From: Punctularia strigosozonata HHB-11173 SS5
Taxonomy: Eukaryota; Basidiomycota; Agaricomycetes; Corticiales; Punctulariaceae
Length of the DNA: 64,000 nucleotides
Reading direction: 5' to 3'
Assembly (NCBI RefSeq): GCF_000264995.1
Contig: NW_006767433.1
Coordinates: forward strand, 540,448-604,447
Shown here: positions 1-9,766 of the stretch, piece by piece
Layout: every line of letters starts with the position of its first letter
Position numbering within the stretch: the stretch's first letter is position 1
Translations under genes and position numbers: made by a program
The notes under the pieces: model-generated
The model's input: the letters and a program-made list of their open reading frames with translations, nothing else
Database searches by the model: none
What the model was told of the DNA's origin: nothing

Positions 1-517
1 CGCCGCTCCAAACATATTGATGTGCTATACCACTTCATTCGAGAGCACGTCAATAAGGAGCTTGAGCTGTTCTACATCGAAGGTTCTGAGAACCCCGCAG
101 ACATGTTCACCAAGAACTTAGGACATGAAAAGTTCCTCAAGTTCAGGTCACAACTGGGCCTAGTGTTCGGTTGAAACCGTCATCCTCCCTGTGGCTGCAT
201 TTTTGCGCCATATCCGCTTACGTGCCTACCGTTGCACTCAGCGAGGGGGAGTGTTGAATTGGCGCTCTACAGCCACCGATTCACAGGCGCTGGCACAGCC
301 CGCCTTGACTGCCGTCCTCGGCACAGCTGTATCTATTTCTGACACAATAGGCTGTGCGTTGCTACGTTCCACAGCCTTCTTTATTGTTCTATAGCTTAGC
401 ATGTGATTGCACCGCATAGCCACTCTCTGTAGTATATATACAGGCCTGTCTGAGCGTTGCAATACAAGTCGCTTTACTTCTGTCCTCCACAGACTGAGAC
501 TTACCCAGACTCAACCA
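1..517 (+). mobile_element. 3' end of a Ty1/copia LTR retrotransposon
   Basis: The first 174 bases encode the carboxyl end of a Ty1/copia polyprotein. It shows the RNase H tail typical of the family, with RSKHIDVLYHFIREHV followed by GSENPADMFTKNL, and ends in a stop at 172-174. A purine-rich tract (GCGAGGGGGAG, 241-251) then precedes the 3' LTR. The rest of the element lies outside the window to the left, so its state, the opposite LTR and its age cannot be judged. It is treated here as a fossil copy. Confidence 0.85.
252..517 (+). repeat. 3' LTR of the copia element
   Basis: The LTR begins TGTTGAATTGG just after the purine tract and probably ends TCAACCA. This gives near-perfect short inverted termini (TGTTGA against TCAACCA) and a length of about 266 bp, normal for fungal copia elements. 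A TATATATA stretch near 431-438 could be the LTR promoter. The right boundary is inferred only from the inverted terminus. GGTGA just after it may be one copy of a 5-bp target-site duplication, but the other flank is not visible. Confidence 0.65.
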
Positions 518-1462
518 GGTGAGCTTGATGTCGCCCGCCACTGTGTGCGGCAGCGCAGCTTTCACAGGCGCATCATGACACCGCCACCACCCGCCTCGCC
601 CCTTACGCATACTTCCTACAATCTGGCACTGACTGCAAGAGAAAAAAAACAGTGCCTTGCCAAAGACAGATCAATGCAGGAACAGTGTGATGAATATGAT
701 GTCCATCTGCATCAGTGCCCGCATTTGGGACAGCACACCGACGATGGCCATCCAGAAATGGCTGACACTGGTCAGCACGGTGCCAGCATCGATGAGCACT
801 GCTCTGGCACTACTGTCACTGGCCAGCATCGATGCACATCGATGCGAATCAGTGAGCACCATACATGTCCATGTTTTTGTCCAATAACAGCCCTCAAAAC
901 TCCCGCCTCCGCCAGCTTCCGAGTCGCTCGAGCAAGAGAACAGTGGATGCTTTACACCGTCCAATTGCCGTGCAACCCGCTTAGTCAGACTCGTAAGAGG
1001 AAAGGAACCCCACTTAGAGTTAAGCTTTGCACCTCTTCCGTACCAACTCGTTCCGGCCTCAGGTCTCATGACGGCACACGCGACTTCCAGGTCCCAGCCC
1101 AGCTGCTGCGCAGCTTGAGCTCCTGCATAACATCCTATGTCTGCCCCATGGCCGTGGCGAACTTCAACTTAATGTGCACAAGAGGATATTCTGTATGCAA
1201 GGCACTGCACCCGCTAGATGATCATGCAGGAAGTGTATGGTTATGATGACTCTCGCTCTAATGGCAAGCGGTTGCGCGGAGACCCGCTTTCCGTCAATGT
1301 ATTGCTTGACGCTCGCGGTGGTAAGTGTCCGAACCCCTTGACCTCCTGTCTCGATCTCTCACGAGGGGTTCCATTCTCGTCACACTAGCCATATCAACCT
1401 TGAGGGTTCGAAAACGAACCCTTGTATCTCCTCCTCTCTCTTCCCCCCTTCTGTGACTCACC
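518..1462. other. gene-free stretch between LTR and carrier gene
   Basis: No supported gene. A long plus-strand open frame (407-1246) runs out of the LTR but has no recognisable domain and looks like chance. The stretch holds a degenerate direct repeat with a 40-bp period (GCCAGCATCGATG at 782-794 and 822-834). The last few hundred bases presumably contain the promoter of the downstream carrier gene. Confidence 0.5.
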
Positions 1463-2766
1463 ATGAGCACCCCGCCGTCGTCCCTCAAGCAGGACTGGCT
1501 GCATACGCCATTCGTTCGGGTTGCTCTGCCATTCATCAACGGAGGCCTGGCAGGCATGACAGCAACCGCCATAATACAGCCCATAGACATGGTGAAGGTT
1601 CGACTACAATTAGCGGGATCAGCGGCGGACTCGGTCGCAACCGGTGGTGCCATGGCGGTGACCCGGCCCACGCCCTTTAGCATCGCCCGCGAAATCGTTG
1701 CGGCTGGCAAAGTCCTCGATTTGTACACCGGCCTCAGCGCGGGACTGCTCCGGCAGGCCGTATACACCACAGCACGGCTCGGCTTTTTTGACACGTTTAT
1801 GAACGCCCTTACAGCTCGGGCCGCTGCCAATAACACCTCTGATGCATCGAAGGCTGGGATCGGTTTTGGAGAGCGCGCTCTGGCGGGTCTGGCGGCTGGT
1901 GGCCTCGCTGCGATGGTTGGGAATCCTGCTGATCTCGCTCTCATCCGGATGCAGAGCGACGGACTCAAACCGGCTGGGGAAAGGTTTGATCATCTTTAGC
2001 CTTGAAGACACGGGACTATTGCTGATCTGTCGCATGTAGAGCCAATTACAAAGGCGTATTCGACGCGTTGCTTCGCATCTCCCGAAACGAAGGCATTACA
2101 GCCCTTTGGGCAGGTTGCACGCCGACCATTGTACGCGCAATGGCGCTGAACTTCGGGCAACTCGCGTTCTTCTCTGAAGCGAAGACGCGTCTCAAACAGC
2201 TCGCAGAAAGCCAAGCTTCTAAGAGCGTCGAGCCGTCTAGCATGACTCCCAAGGAGCGGCGTCTTCACGAGTTGAATCGCACTCGTGCCCGGTACGGCCT
2301 CCCGGAAAAGGGGTCATGGCTGGCAAGCCCGCAGACCCAAACTCTGGCCGCCTCAGCCATCGCTGGGTTCTTTGCGAGCTTCTTCAGCTTACCCTTCGAT
2401 TTTGTGAAGACGAGGTACGTGCCGGTTCTGATATGGCACTATTCATACTCAACGCCGATACCCATAGGCTCCAGAAGCAGACCAAGGTACGTGGTTACTG
2501 TCATGACACCCCCCTATTACTGAGGACGATCTGCTGGTAGCGTTCCGATGGCTCCTTGCCATACAAGTCCATGTTCGACTGTTTCCGGAAAGTTGCGCGT
2601 GATGAAGGCTTGCTACGGTTCTACCGAGGCTTTGGAACATACTACGTCCGCATTGCGCCTCATGCGTGAGTCCAAATGTTCTCTCATCGGATATGATCTT
2701 TAACAGCATGGTGATAGGATGGTGACCCTGATTGTGGCCGATTACCTTGGCTGGATTACGAAATAA
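1463..2766 (+). CDS. mitochondrial 2-oxoglutarate/malate carrier (SLC25 family)
   Basis: Predicted inner-membrane solute carrier exchanging 2-oxoglutarate for malate or related dicarboxylates. Spliced exons 1463-1983, 2040-2414, 2468-2486, 2541-2665 and 2718-2766 give 362 residues. All three carrier repeats carry the family signature: PIDMVKVRLQ in the first, NPADLALIRMQ in the second, LPFDFVKTRLQ in the third. The second repeat continues into NYKGVFDALLRISRNEG and LWAGCTPTIVRAMALN, which resembles the SLC25A11 oxoglutarate carrier more than ADP/ATP or phosphate carriers. A roughly 30-residue hydrophilic insertion (about 230-265) with charged residues sits between repeats two and three. The third exon is only 19 nt. 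The start ATG is in a good CACCATG context. Substrate assignment is by family resemblance; a sister dicarboxylate carrier is the main alternative. Confidence 0.88.
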
Positions 2767-3265
2767 ACTTCTAGAACTGCGCTGAATTGAGCGTCTTGCC
2801 GAGGATTGCTAAATCTAGATGCGAAGGAAAGGTTTCCTAGAGCACGATTGGCTGCATCTGCTTCTCGACATTGCGACCCGTCCACAAGACCCTTGATCTC
2901 GACCCTGGGTACGATCTTCGTGTGTGCTCTTGTTCAGAACCTTAGTCCTCTTAAAGGGGCTTTTCCTATGTATAGTGTTCCAGTTTCCCAATCACGACCT
3001 ACCCCTGAGTTGTTTTCAGGTTCCAAATGTATCATTTACCCCGTTATTTAGTTCATTCGTGTTCGTACCATGGCTGCTTGCAACATATGTTGTACATCAT
3101 TTGCTCAAACCGCTATTGTGACATTATGTTCGTTTTCTCGCATCGGGAAGAATCGCTGATTCCCTCAGAGAGGCAAAGCAATAAGAATAAATCAGGGACT
3201 AGATCTCCCAGCCGCATAATGAAATCCAGAAACTACCACAGCTTTCTCGGCAGTATGGCTGGGAC
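2767..3265. other. convergent 3' intergenic region
   Basis: This lies between the stop of the carrier gene and the stop of SPC25 on the opposite strand. It presumably holds both 3' UTRs and terminators. AATAAAT near 3184 is a possible polyadenylation hexamer on the plus strand. Small open frames here have no coding character. Confidence 0.5.
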
Positions 3266-4162
3266 TCATTGCTTGCCCGAGTGCATTTCAGCAAAGGCCA
3301 GCCGAACCTCTTTGAGGAACGCAAAGAGGTCCCGACTTTCGTTCAGGTCGTCGAGTAAGTTAGGCAGTGACGGTAGATGCGGCGTCGACGTGAGCACTAT
3401 TCATGTCGGTAAGATAAGGCAAGGAAGAACCAACAGGGCCCCCGTACCTCGATACGATCTCTCACTAACGTCCAAGACGAAGCTTGCTTCGTTGTCTTTG
3501 TAAACATCAGCAAAGCGGAAAAGCAGCTGATCGGAATCGATGCCCTCGCAGAAGCAACCAAGTACTTGTCCGAAATCCGCAAGTTCCTGCTCAAGCGAGG
3601 TAGCGTGGCTTGCGAGCAGTTGTCGCTCGTTGCTCTGCTCTGAGTCACTCGATAAATTGCTACCACGGCTGAACACGAAGTTGTACGTACCTCGTTGGAG
3701 ATTGGACGTCACCGCACTGCGTTGCCCAATTTCTTCATCCAGATGCATGCATTTCTCCTTGATCGACGCGAGCTGGCGCCGCAGCTGAGCCACAATCATT
3801 TCCGATTCCTTCTTCTCGTCCTGTTCACGGCTCAGTTCTGAGCGACCACACATCAACGATATGGAAGAGATCGCAGTGCAGCTAATCAGCGTACCGGATA
3901 TGAGTTCAATTTCTTTCACTTTGCACTGAGTCGTCTCCGCTTCCATGTGCTTCATTTCTTCCTCGCCGCGTTTGGTCTCATCAACATGCTCGTTTCTCCG
4001 CCTTATTATCTCGGCAGCAGCACGATTCGCATAATCATCGACTGCACGCAGAAATAAGTTTGTCGCGTTATCGTGTTGTTCTAACTTGAGGTCGATTCGT
4101 GGATTCTGCTGGGTCAGGACTGTCGCGAGGTTGAGATGAGGCGTCCGGCTAACGCGGGACAT
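3266..4162 (-). CDS. SPC25: kinetochore protein Spc25 (Ndc80 complex)
   Basis: Subunit of the Ndc80 complex that links centromeres to spindle microtubules. Exons 4162-3895, 3837-3691, 3639-3448 and 3396-3266 join in frame to 245 residues, typical for Spc25. The amino half (about residues 20-140) is a charged coiled coil, which in the family pairs with Spc24. The carboxyl globular RWD domain is shown by DQLLFRFADVYKDNEASFVL, SERSYRVLTSTPHLPSLPNL and LLDDLNESRDLFAFLKEVR before the end at AEMHSGKQ. The RWD end appears only after splicing, since the 3397-3447 intron interrupts it. An open frame extends 29 codons upstream, but MSRVSRTPHL at 4162 gives the expected family length. It is head-to-head with the DBF2/SID2 kinase, another mitotic gene. 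Confidence 0.9.
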
Positions 4163-4277
4163 GGCAAGACGCGTTCTCCACGTGACCGGATCGCGCTCGT
4201 GGTTTGGGGCGTGGCACCGACGATCGATCTGTCCTCGCTCCCAAACCAACCACTGAAGCGGCCCAAACGCAACTCGG
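4163..4277. promoter_or_regulatory. bidirectional promoter of SPC25 and DBF2/SID2 with MCB and E-box
   Basis: Only 115 bp separate the two start codons. Within it are ACGCGT (4169-4174), the MluI cell-cycle box bound by MBF in yeasts, and CACGTG (4179-4184), a bHLH-type E-box. Both lie nearer SPC25, perhaps inside its leader. Co-regulation of a kinetochore gene and a mitotic-exit kinase gene at G1/S is an inference from the motif and the gene functions. Confidence 0.45.
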
Positions 4278-6315
4278 ATGGCTGCTGCGAAGAAACAGGA
4301 CGTCTCGGGGCTACCTAATCAGAAGAATCCTCTGTATGATGTCCGCATGGACACCGCAAAGGGACTTCCTCCCAGCGGCTACGATGTGCATATGAACACG
4401 GCCAAAGGATACACCATGGGCGGCGATATCTATATGGACACTGCACGGCAGGGAACAACACTCAAACCTGGCGGTTTTCAGCTCTGGGAACGCGAGTTGA
4501 TCGATAGCCCAGAAGTAAAGCGCAAGGCCACAGTTGCCCAACTATGTGAGCATCCTTGGTGTGATTTATCCAATCATGCCACGTTATATGCACATTCCTT
4601 ACACGGCAATTGAACTATTTGTTGTGCGCGTTGACGGATCATAAGGCCATCGTTCATTACGACGCCGATCACGAGCATTCACTTACCTCATTGCTCCCTC
4701 TAGATTTCCTCGATTACTACTTTCACCTCCTCGGGTATATCTCAGCGCGCAAAGAACGACGAAAGGCCTTCGACGCATCCACCGCCGCTCGCAATGTATC
4801 CTCTGCTGAATACGCCAAGGAGTTCAAGTCATACTGCGGTCGTGAACGGGTGGTGTTGCGCAAGCGTCGCACAAAACTCAAAGTCGAGCAATTCCACATC
4901 ATCGCTCAAGTTGGTCAGGGTGGGTATGGAGAAGTGTACCTTGCTCGGAAACAGGAGACTGGCGAAGTTTGCGCGCTGAAGAAGATGAGGAAGCGAACGC
5001 TAGCGAAGATGGACGAGGTGAACTCGCATTATATCGCGCAGTGAACTCCTTTGTTCACTTGAGTGACCCATCAGATCCGTCACGTCCTTGTGGAACGTGA
5101 TATTCTCAGGGCGACCCAAACGCCGTGGCTCGTCAAGTTATTGTACGCCTTTCAGGACCCAGAACACGTGTATCTGGCCATGGAATACGTACCAGGTGGC
5201 GATTTTCGCACTCTCCTTAACAATTCAGGGGTTCTGAAGGAAGAACACGCTCGGTATTACATCTCCGAGATGTTTGCATGCGTCAACGAGCTGCACAAGT
5301 TGGGGTACATTCACCGAGACCTCAAGCCGGAGGTAACTCTTTCCTGCGCAACTTTGCGAAATCTACCATCTGCTCACTGTGTCATGCAGAACTTTCTAGT
5401 TGATGCTAGCGGCCATGTCAAGCTCACCGACTTCGGTCTCGCCACAGGAGCGCTCAACCCGCGCCTGATTCATAACCTGAAGGACAAGGTTTGCGTTACC
5501 TGCGATTGTCGTGCAACAGCGTGCTAACCACTATACCTAGCTGGACAAGGTCAAAGACAATGAAGTAGTTCAGCGTTCAACCCTCGAACGGCGATCCATC
5601 TATCGATCCATGCGCGCAGCTGATGCTCGCTATGCCGACTCGATCGTCGGTTCACCGGATTACATGGCCCCTGAGGTCCTCCGCGGGAAACCCTACACCT
5701 ACTCGGTCGACTACTGGTCGCTGGGATGTATTCTGTTCGAGTTCTTGGCAGGCTTCCCGCCGTTCAGTGGCGGTACCCCGGAGGAAACATGGACGAACCT
5801 GAAAAACTGGACGAAGGTGCTTCGCCGGCCAGAGTACGACAAACCTGAGGATCTGATTTTTAACTTAAGTGATGTTGCGTGGGACGCTGTCACCCGGTGT
5901 GTCCCAACTCTCAGGCATTCAGAATCTCAGGTCTTATCAACTAATTATCTTCGGGTGCAGCCTCATCGCGCACGCCTCCGTTCGCTACTCTTCCCTCGAG
6001 CAGATCGAAAAGCATCCCTTCTTTGCCGGCGTAAAGTGGAAGGACCTTCGATCAATTCAAGCTCCGTTCATTCCGGCGCTTGATTCCGAAATCGATACGG
6101 GCTACTACGACGATTTCACGAGTCCGGAGGACATGGCCAAGTATGCTGAAGTCAAGGAGAAGCAGCGCAACGTTGAGCGTGTGCGCGAGAAGGAGGAACC
6201 GTTCAATCGCGGGGTCTGGGTCGGGTTCACGTTTGGCAGGCATGGTGTCGGACTGAATGCCCGTGGCATGGGCGGAGGCAGCAACGAGGAAGGCACATTG
6301 ACTACAATGTTCTAA
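4278..6315 (+). CDS. DBF2: NDR-family mitotic exit/septation kinase (Dbf2/Sid2)
   Basis: Serine/threonine kinase of the mitotic exit or septation initiation network, acting with Mob1 at spindle poles and the septum. Exons 4278-4545, 4704-5017, 5075-5332, 5390-5488, 5541-5896 and 5961-6315 give 549 residues. Visible in order: the Mob1-binding region ending SPEVKRKATVAQLYFLDYYF, glycine loop GQGGYGEVYLARK, catalytic lysine in ALKKM, HRDLKPEN, DFGLATG, and the NDR-type insert STLERRSIYRSMRAADARY. These are followed by activation segment IVGSPDYMAPEVLRGKPY and the AGC tail with hydrophobic motif VGFTF. The signatures fit Dbf2/Sid2 rather than the Cbk1/Orb6 branch. The amino terminus (about residues 18-60) carries three copies of a D-x-x-M-D/N-T-A-K/R unit. 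Phosphorylation by a Cdc15/Sid1 kinase at the hydrophobic-motif threonine is expected from the family. Confidence 0.93.
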
Positions 6316-6960
6316 TTTTTGCTCCTGTCTGGCTTTTGTATTTGTATGTGGTTGAGGCAGTCCGTGGTACCTATACCCTCAGTTGTATCTAGATAGGTTG
6401 TTTTGCATGCTATCGATATCAAGTTGTTATACACTGCATATGTTGTGAACGGCATGGCGGGCAAGTCTGTGCCGGAAGACCGGGATACCAGAACAGAATG
6501 CAAGACGCGGATCCTGCAGATCACAGTATGTGGACGGGGGACTTACGGGGACACCCGTTTCAGCGTGTATCTACACGTGAATGTATACATGATGCCACAG
6601 GATGCCACTTTAACTCTCATTCTCTTCCTCGTGTTTCCGGCATCTAGATCTCCTGGCTCAGAAGCAAAGCGTTGGCATCAAAGTGTTGCTCTTCAATGGC
6701 GAGTCGACTAGCTACGGAACCCAAGTAAACGCAGAGCAACGCGAGCACCGCGGACGAGCGATTACAATGCCGACAAGAACGCGAGTACACTAAGAGAGAC
6801 TGCCAAGCTATCCTATGAGTACCTTGAAAATGATCATTGTAACTAAAGAGGTCGTGCGGGGGGATCTGGCCATGACCCTTATGTGTCGCGGATGATAGTG
6901 CTGATAAATAGGCGTGGGTATGTTTGCCTGGCACGAGCGCTGGAAATGATCGTACCTTCT
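6316..6960. other. intergenic, 3' of DBF2/SID2
   Basis: No gene recognised. The first part is the 3' UTR of the kinase and the right part lies downstream of the small secreted protein gene on the minus strand. Open frames here are short and lack coding character. The minus-strand frame of about 190 codons ending at 6644 overlaps the secreted protein gene in another frame and is rejected. Confidence 0.4.
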
Positions 6961-7137
6961 TCAACAACAAATGCAGATCGGGCATACCCCAGGATACCTG
7001 CGACTGACAGCAGGGACATCGGAGGCGCTGGGGATTTCGTCTCTCGGGGTTGGTGTGCAACACAACGGGTCGGCAGCAACAAAGCCGACGGCGGCGAGGA
7101 GAACAGCAGTGCAAGCGAAGATCTGCATCGTCCTCAT
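6961..7137 (-). CDS. small secreted cysteine-rich protein
   Basis: Predicted 58-residue secreted protein with no recognised family. It starts MRTMQIFACTAVLLAAVGFV, a clear signal peptide with likely cleavage after VAA near residue 22. The mature part of about 36 residues has two cysteines at its start (DPLCCTP) and four at its end (CPICICC), so up to three disulfides are possible. An acceptor-like CTCACAG lies about 20 bp upstream of the ATG, so an upstream exon or leader intron is possible. A GTATGC in the last codons could instead be a donor leading to a different carboxyl end. Small secreted proteins of this kind are common in basidiomycetes; no function is assigned. Confidence 0.4.
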   Translation of the reverse strand: MRTMQIFACTAVLLAAVGFVAADPLCCTPTPRDEIPSASDVPAVSRRYPGVCPICICC

Positions 7138-8416
7138 GTTCGGGGTGAGGGGCGCGAAGTCTGTGAGTAGTTTGTCGCGACGGATTGGTGTAATCGTTGG
7201 GGACTCGTCGCCTTTTATGCACACTATAGTGGCCTCTTGTGCACTCACGGATGCTGATCGTACCTACTCTCGGTCTGATCTCTTGACATGCGACCGCATG
7301 CCAGTCTGCAGCCAGTCAGTCGCGCGCTGTCAAGAATTCAACGCAAACGCAAGACAGTGAGCCGTGGCATCTGGGAAGTGTTTCATCTGACGGGAGGGGT
7401 GTATTAGAGAGCCAGATTCCTTACCTGCGAACAAGCACCGGAAGAGAAAAATATTCTGATTCCGACCGCGACATCGATATGATTGTGTTACGCTGTCGAC
7501 TGCACGAGTGGCGTACGTGCAGCGCAGCAACCGACTGTTCCGCTACCGGGACCTCGTCGGCAATCTACCTACCTACCTAACTTGTGCGTGCGCGACTTGC
7601 GGGGCGCCGAAGGTCCTAAGATCGCATAACGACCATTCCGAAGGCGAGGTTACACTCTCCTCGTCCGCTGTATGCATCGAATAATTATCATTCGTCTACG
7701 AACTGCTGGTAACACGGCGAGCTCTCGCACGTTGCACCTTTCTTATCGGCCTGTTCGGTAAAAGCCGATATGCCGACGTACTCGGCCAGTTGAGCTCCTA
7801 TCTTCCTCCTTTTACGTATACTGAACCTAGGCAAATCACCGTACTGTACCATGTCAGACCCTGATTCCTGACATTTCTCCGGACTGGGGGAAGGGTCCAG
7901 GCCGTCAAGGGCTACAAATCAACCCGTGGTATCCTCCCTTAGTGTGTATATAAGTTCACATTCATCTCCGTGACCCGTGCTTGTTGACCGAAGCTCCTAT
8001 GTTATACCTCATACCGCGCGTCGTATCTGTATATCATATTATGTTTTCATACTTTTGTTCATCCTGTCCCCTTGTGTCTTGGAGACGCATCAGACCACGA
8101 GGACCAACCATGATATCAAGGAGAGTAACCTTTTGGGTAGATATCTGAAGCTCCGGCCTAGGCACGGATGCACTTTCCACGGCCCCGAACGAATCCTCAC
8201 CATCTCATACGCCCGGATGGATGAGTATGGCTTAACTATAAAGCGTTCTATTCGTCATCTCATCTCAACTCATCAATATACAGTCGTAGGGTAAGAACGA
8301 ATTGGCATATGGCCGCACAGAGGTCGAAGTTCAAGTGCCCGTAAGCGTTGGAGACAAAGGCAGTGCGAAGCCCATTCCATCTCCTCCTTCCATCTACACC
8401 TCAATTCTGAGAACGC
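7138..8416. other. long gene-free stretch
   Basis: About 1.3 kb without a supported gene. It contains a short CTAC microsatellite (7565-7578) and a TATATAA box at 7947-7953. The open frame that follows the box has no ATG start and no recognisable domain. The stretch probably holds the promoter of the secreted protein gene and the 3' UTR of YOP1. Confidence 0.4.
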
Positions 8417-9123
8417 TCACTCGACGTTAGCTGTGGCCACGCGGTCACGGAGGGTATCAGCCTGATAAGTCGAGGCAGAGTCAGGACGAGTAGACACCTG
8501 CTGCTTGCTTAGGACAGGCTTGAAGGCAGAGAAATACAGAGTTTGGGCACCCTAAATGAGAAAGGTAGTTGAGTATCTGTACGCGCGGAGATGACGTCAA
8601 CGGAAACCTACGCGGAAGGCGGGCAGCTGGAGCCAGATGACGAAAAGGCTCTTGAAGGCGAAGTACCATGGGAAATAGTACAGGACGACCCGGAGGCAGA
8701 AGGACTCGAGGAAGTTAAAGAATCCAAAGACAACCCAGTAGGTCAGCCATTGGACGTCATCCTGCGCGCCGGGGGACTCGATAGCGCGAACGGAAAGGTA
8801 AGCAGGGAGGGCAAATCCAACAAGGTTGGAAGTAGGAGCAGCGAGGGCGTTGAAGGTGTGTGAGAACGCAAGAAGCGCGACGGCGCCGAGAGCGATGTAG
8901 GTCTTGGGGACCTGAGTGCGCTGCTCAACGGCATTCATGACGGGGTATTTAGACAGCTGCAGAGCGCGCATATCAGCACGATAAGATGTTGCGATATGTC
9001 AGTCCACTGTACCTCCTTGTCGAGCTGAGCGAGGTAATAGTTCGTCTTGTCCTTGGCCTGCAGGTACGTCGGGTGAGACTGCACCTGCGCTTGGACATTG
9101 TTGATTCTCTCGCCGGTAGACAT
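8417..9123 (-). CDS. YOP1: ER-shaping reticulon-like protein Yop1 (DP1/TB2/REEP5)
   Basis: Curvature-stabilising protein of tubular ER, partner of reticulons and Sey1. Exons 9123-9013, 8956-8612 and 8551-8417 give 196 residues, close to yeast Yop1. The amino terminus (INNVQAQVQSHPTYLQAKDK) is soluble. Residues about 50-150 form the TB2/DP1 domain with two long hydrophobic hairpins. Family signatures include NLVGFALPAYLSVRAIES, WLTYWVVFGFFNFLE and YYFPWYFAFKSLFVIWLQLP. The last exon adds GAQTLYFSAFKPVL and a polar tail ending TANVE; without splicing the frame closes early after VGFR. The gene is divergent from OST5, another ER-membrane protein gene, with 208 bp between starts. Confidence 0.93.
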
Positions 9124-9331
9124 CTGAGCTGTAGGTGAGCATAACCAAATGACTGCGTGTTAGGAATGCGCACTGTTGTCGTAAAGAGGTGTACGGTCGT
9201 TGTCGTGTGCGGTGGGGGGTGTGAGTTGGCAAAATGCGTGACGACCGAGCTTGCTTATATCGTGCCGAGGTTTCCCACGACTACGTCAACCCAGGCCGTG
9301 CCTCGCGTGCTCCGCATCTCCTGCCAGCGCC
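9124..9331. promoter_or_regulatory. bidirectional promoter, YOP1/OST5
   Basis: A 208-bp intergenic segment between two divergent ER-protein genes. No strong motif was recognised. It is GC-rich with G/T-rich runs (GGTGGGGGGTGTG) near 9209. Confidence 0.35.
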
Positions 9332-9766
9332 ATGTCCCTCACACATTCCCAAGTAGAGGTCGGTCCCGGCTGTTAGCCTCCAGCCAACCTTTACTAACTG
9401 CGGTGAACGACAGGCTCTACATCGCGGCCTGCCGCCCTTCAGCCCGAGCGTGCCAACTGAGCTGCTGCCCTACCTCGCGTTCGTACTGCTGGCAGCGACA
9501 TTCGGGCTGGCTTTCTACTTCTCCACGTCAGTATTTGCTTTCTTGCTCCGCACTCGTCATCCTCTGACACGCTGCCCGGATTTGTATATTACTGTGCTTT
9601 ACATGTCGCCTGGACCTTTACCTCGTGCTAATGATTGTCGAATGGGACCAACAGCCTGCCCAAAGCTACTGTCCCCGCCCGCGAGCTCGCCGTCGCATCC
9701 CTTGCCAGTGTACTGGGTGGCTTCGGCGTGGTTGCTCTCTTTTGCAGCGTTGGTGTATACGTGTAG
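9332..9766 (+). CDS. OST5: oligosaccharyltransferase subunit Ost5/TMEM258
   Basis: Small subunit of the ER oligosaccharyltransferase complex for N-glycosylation, where it supports Ost1. Exons 9332-9352, 9414-9526 and 9655-9766 join in frame to 81 residues, the family length. The protein starts MSLTHSQALHRGLPPFSP and has two membrane spans, LLPYLAFVLLAATFGLAFYF and VASLASVLGGFGVVALFCSV. It ends VGVYV. The second span matches the TMEM258/Ost5 signature, with GFG in the helix and a terminal VG-aromatic-V. No single open frame covers it and the first exon is 21 nt, so it is easily missed. Residue matches are strong for so small a protein. Confidence 0.87.

Noticed and set aside
407-1246. 279-codon plus-strand open frame crossing the LTR border
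   Set aside because: Begins inside the LTR, crosses into flanking DNA and shows no coding character or known domain.
7940-8294. Possible gene behind a TATATAA box, about 105 codons
   Set aside because: No ATG start for the frame and no recognisable product.
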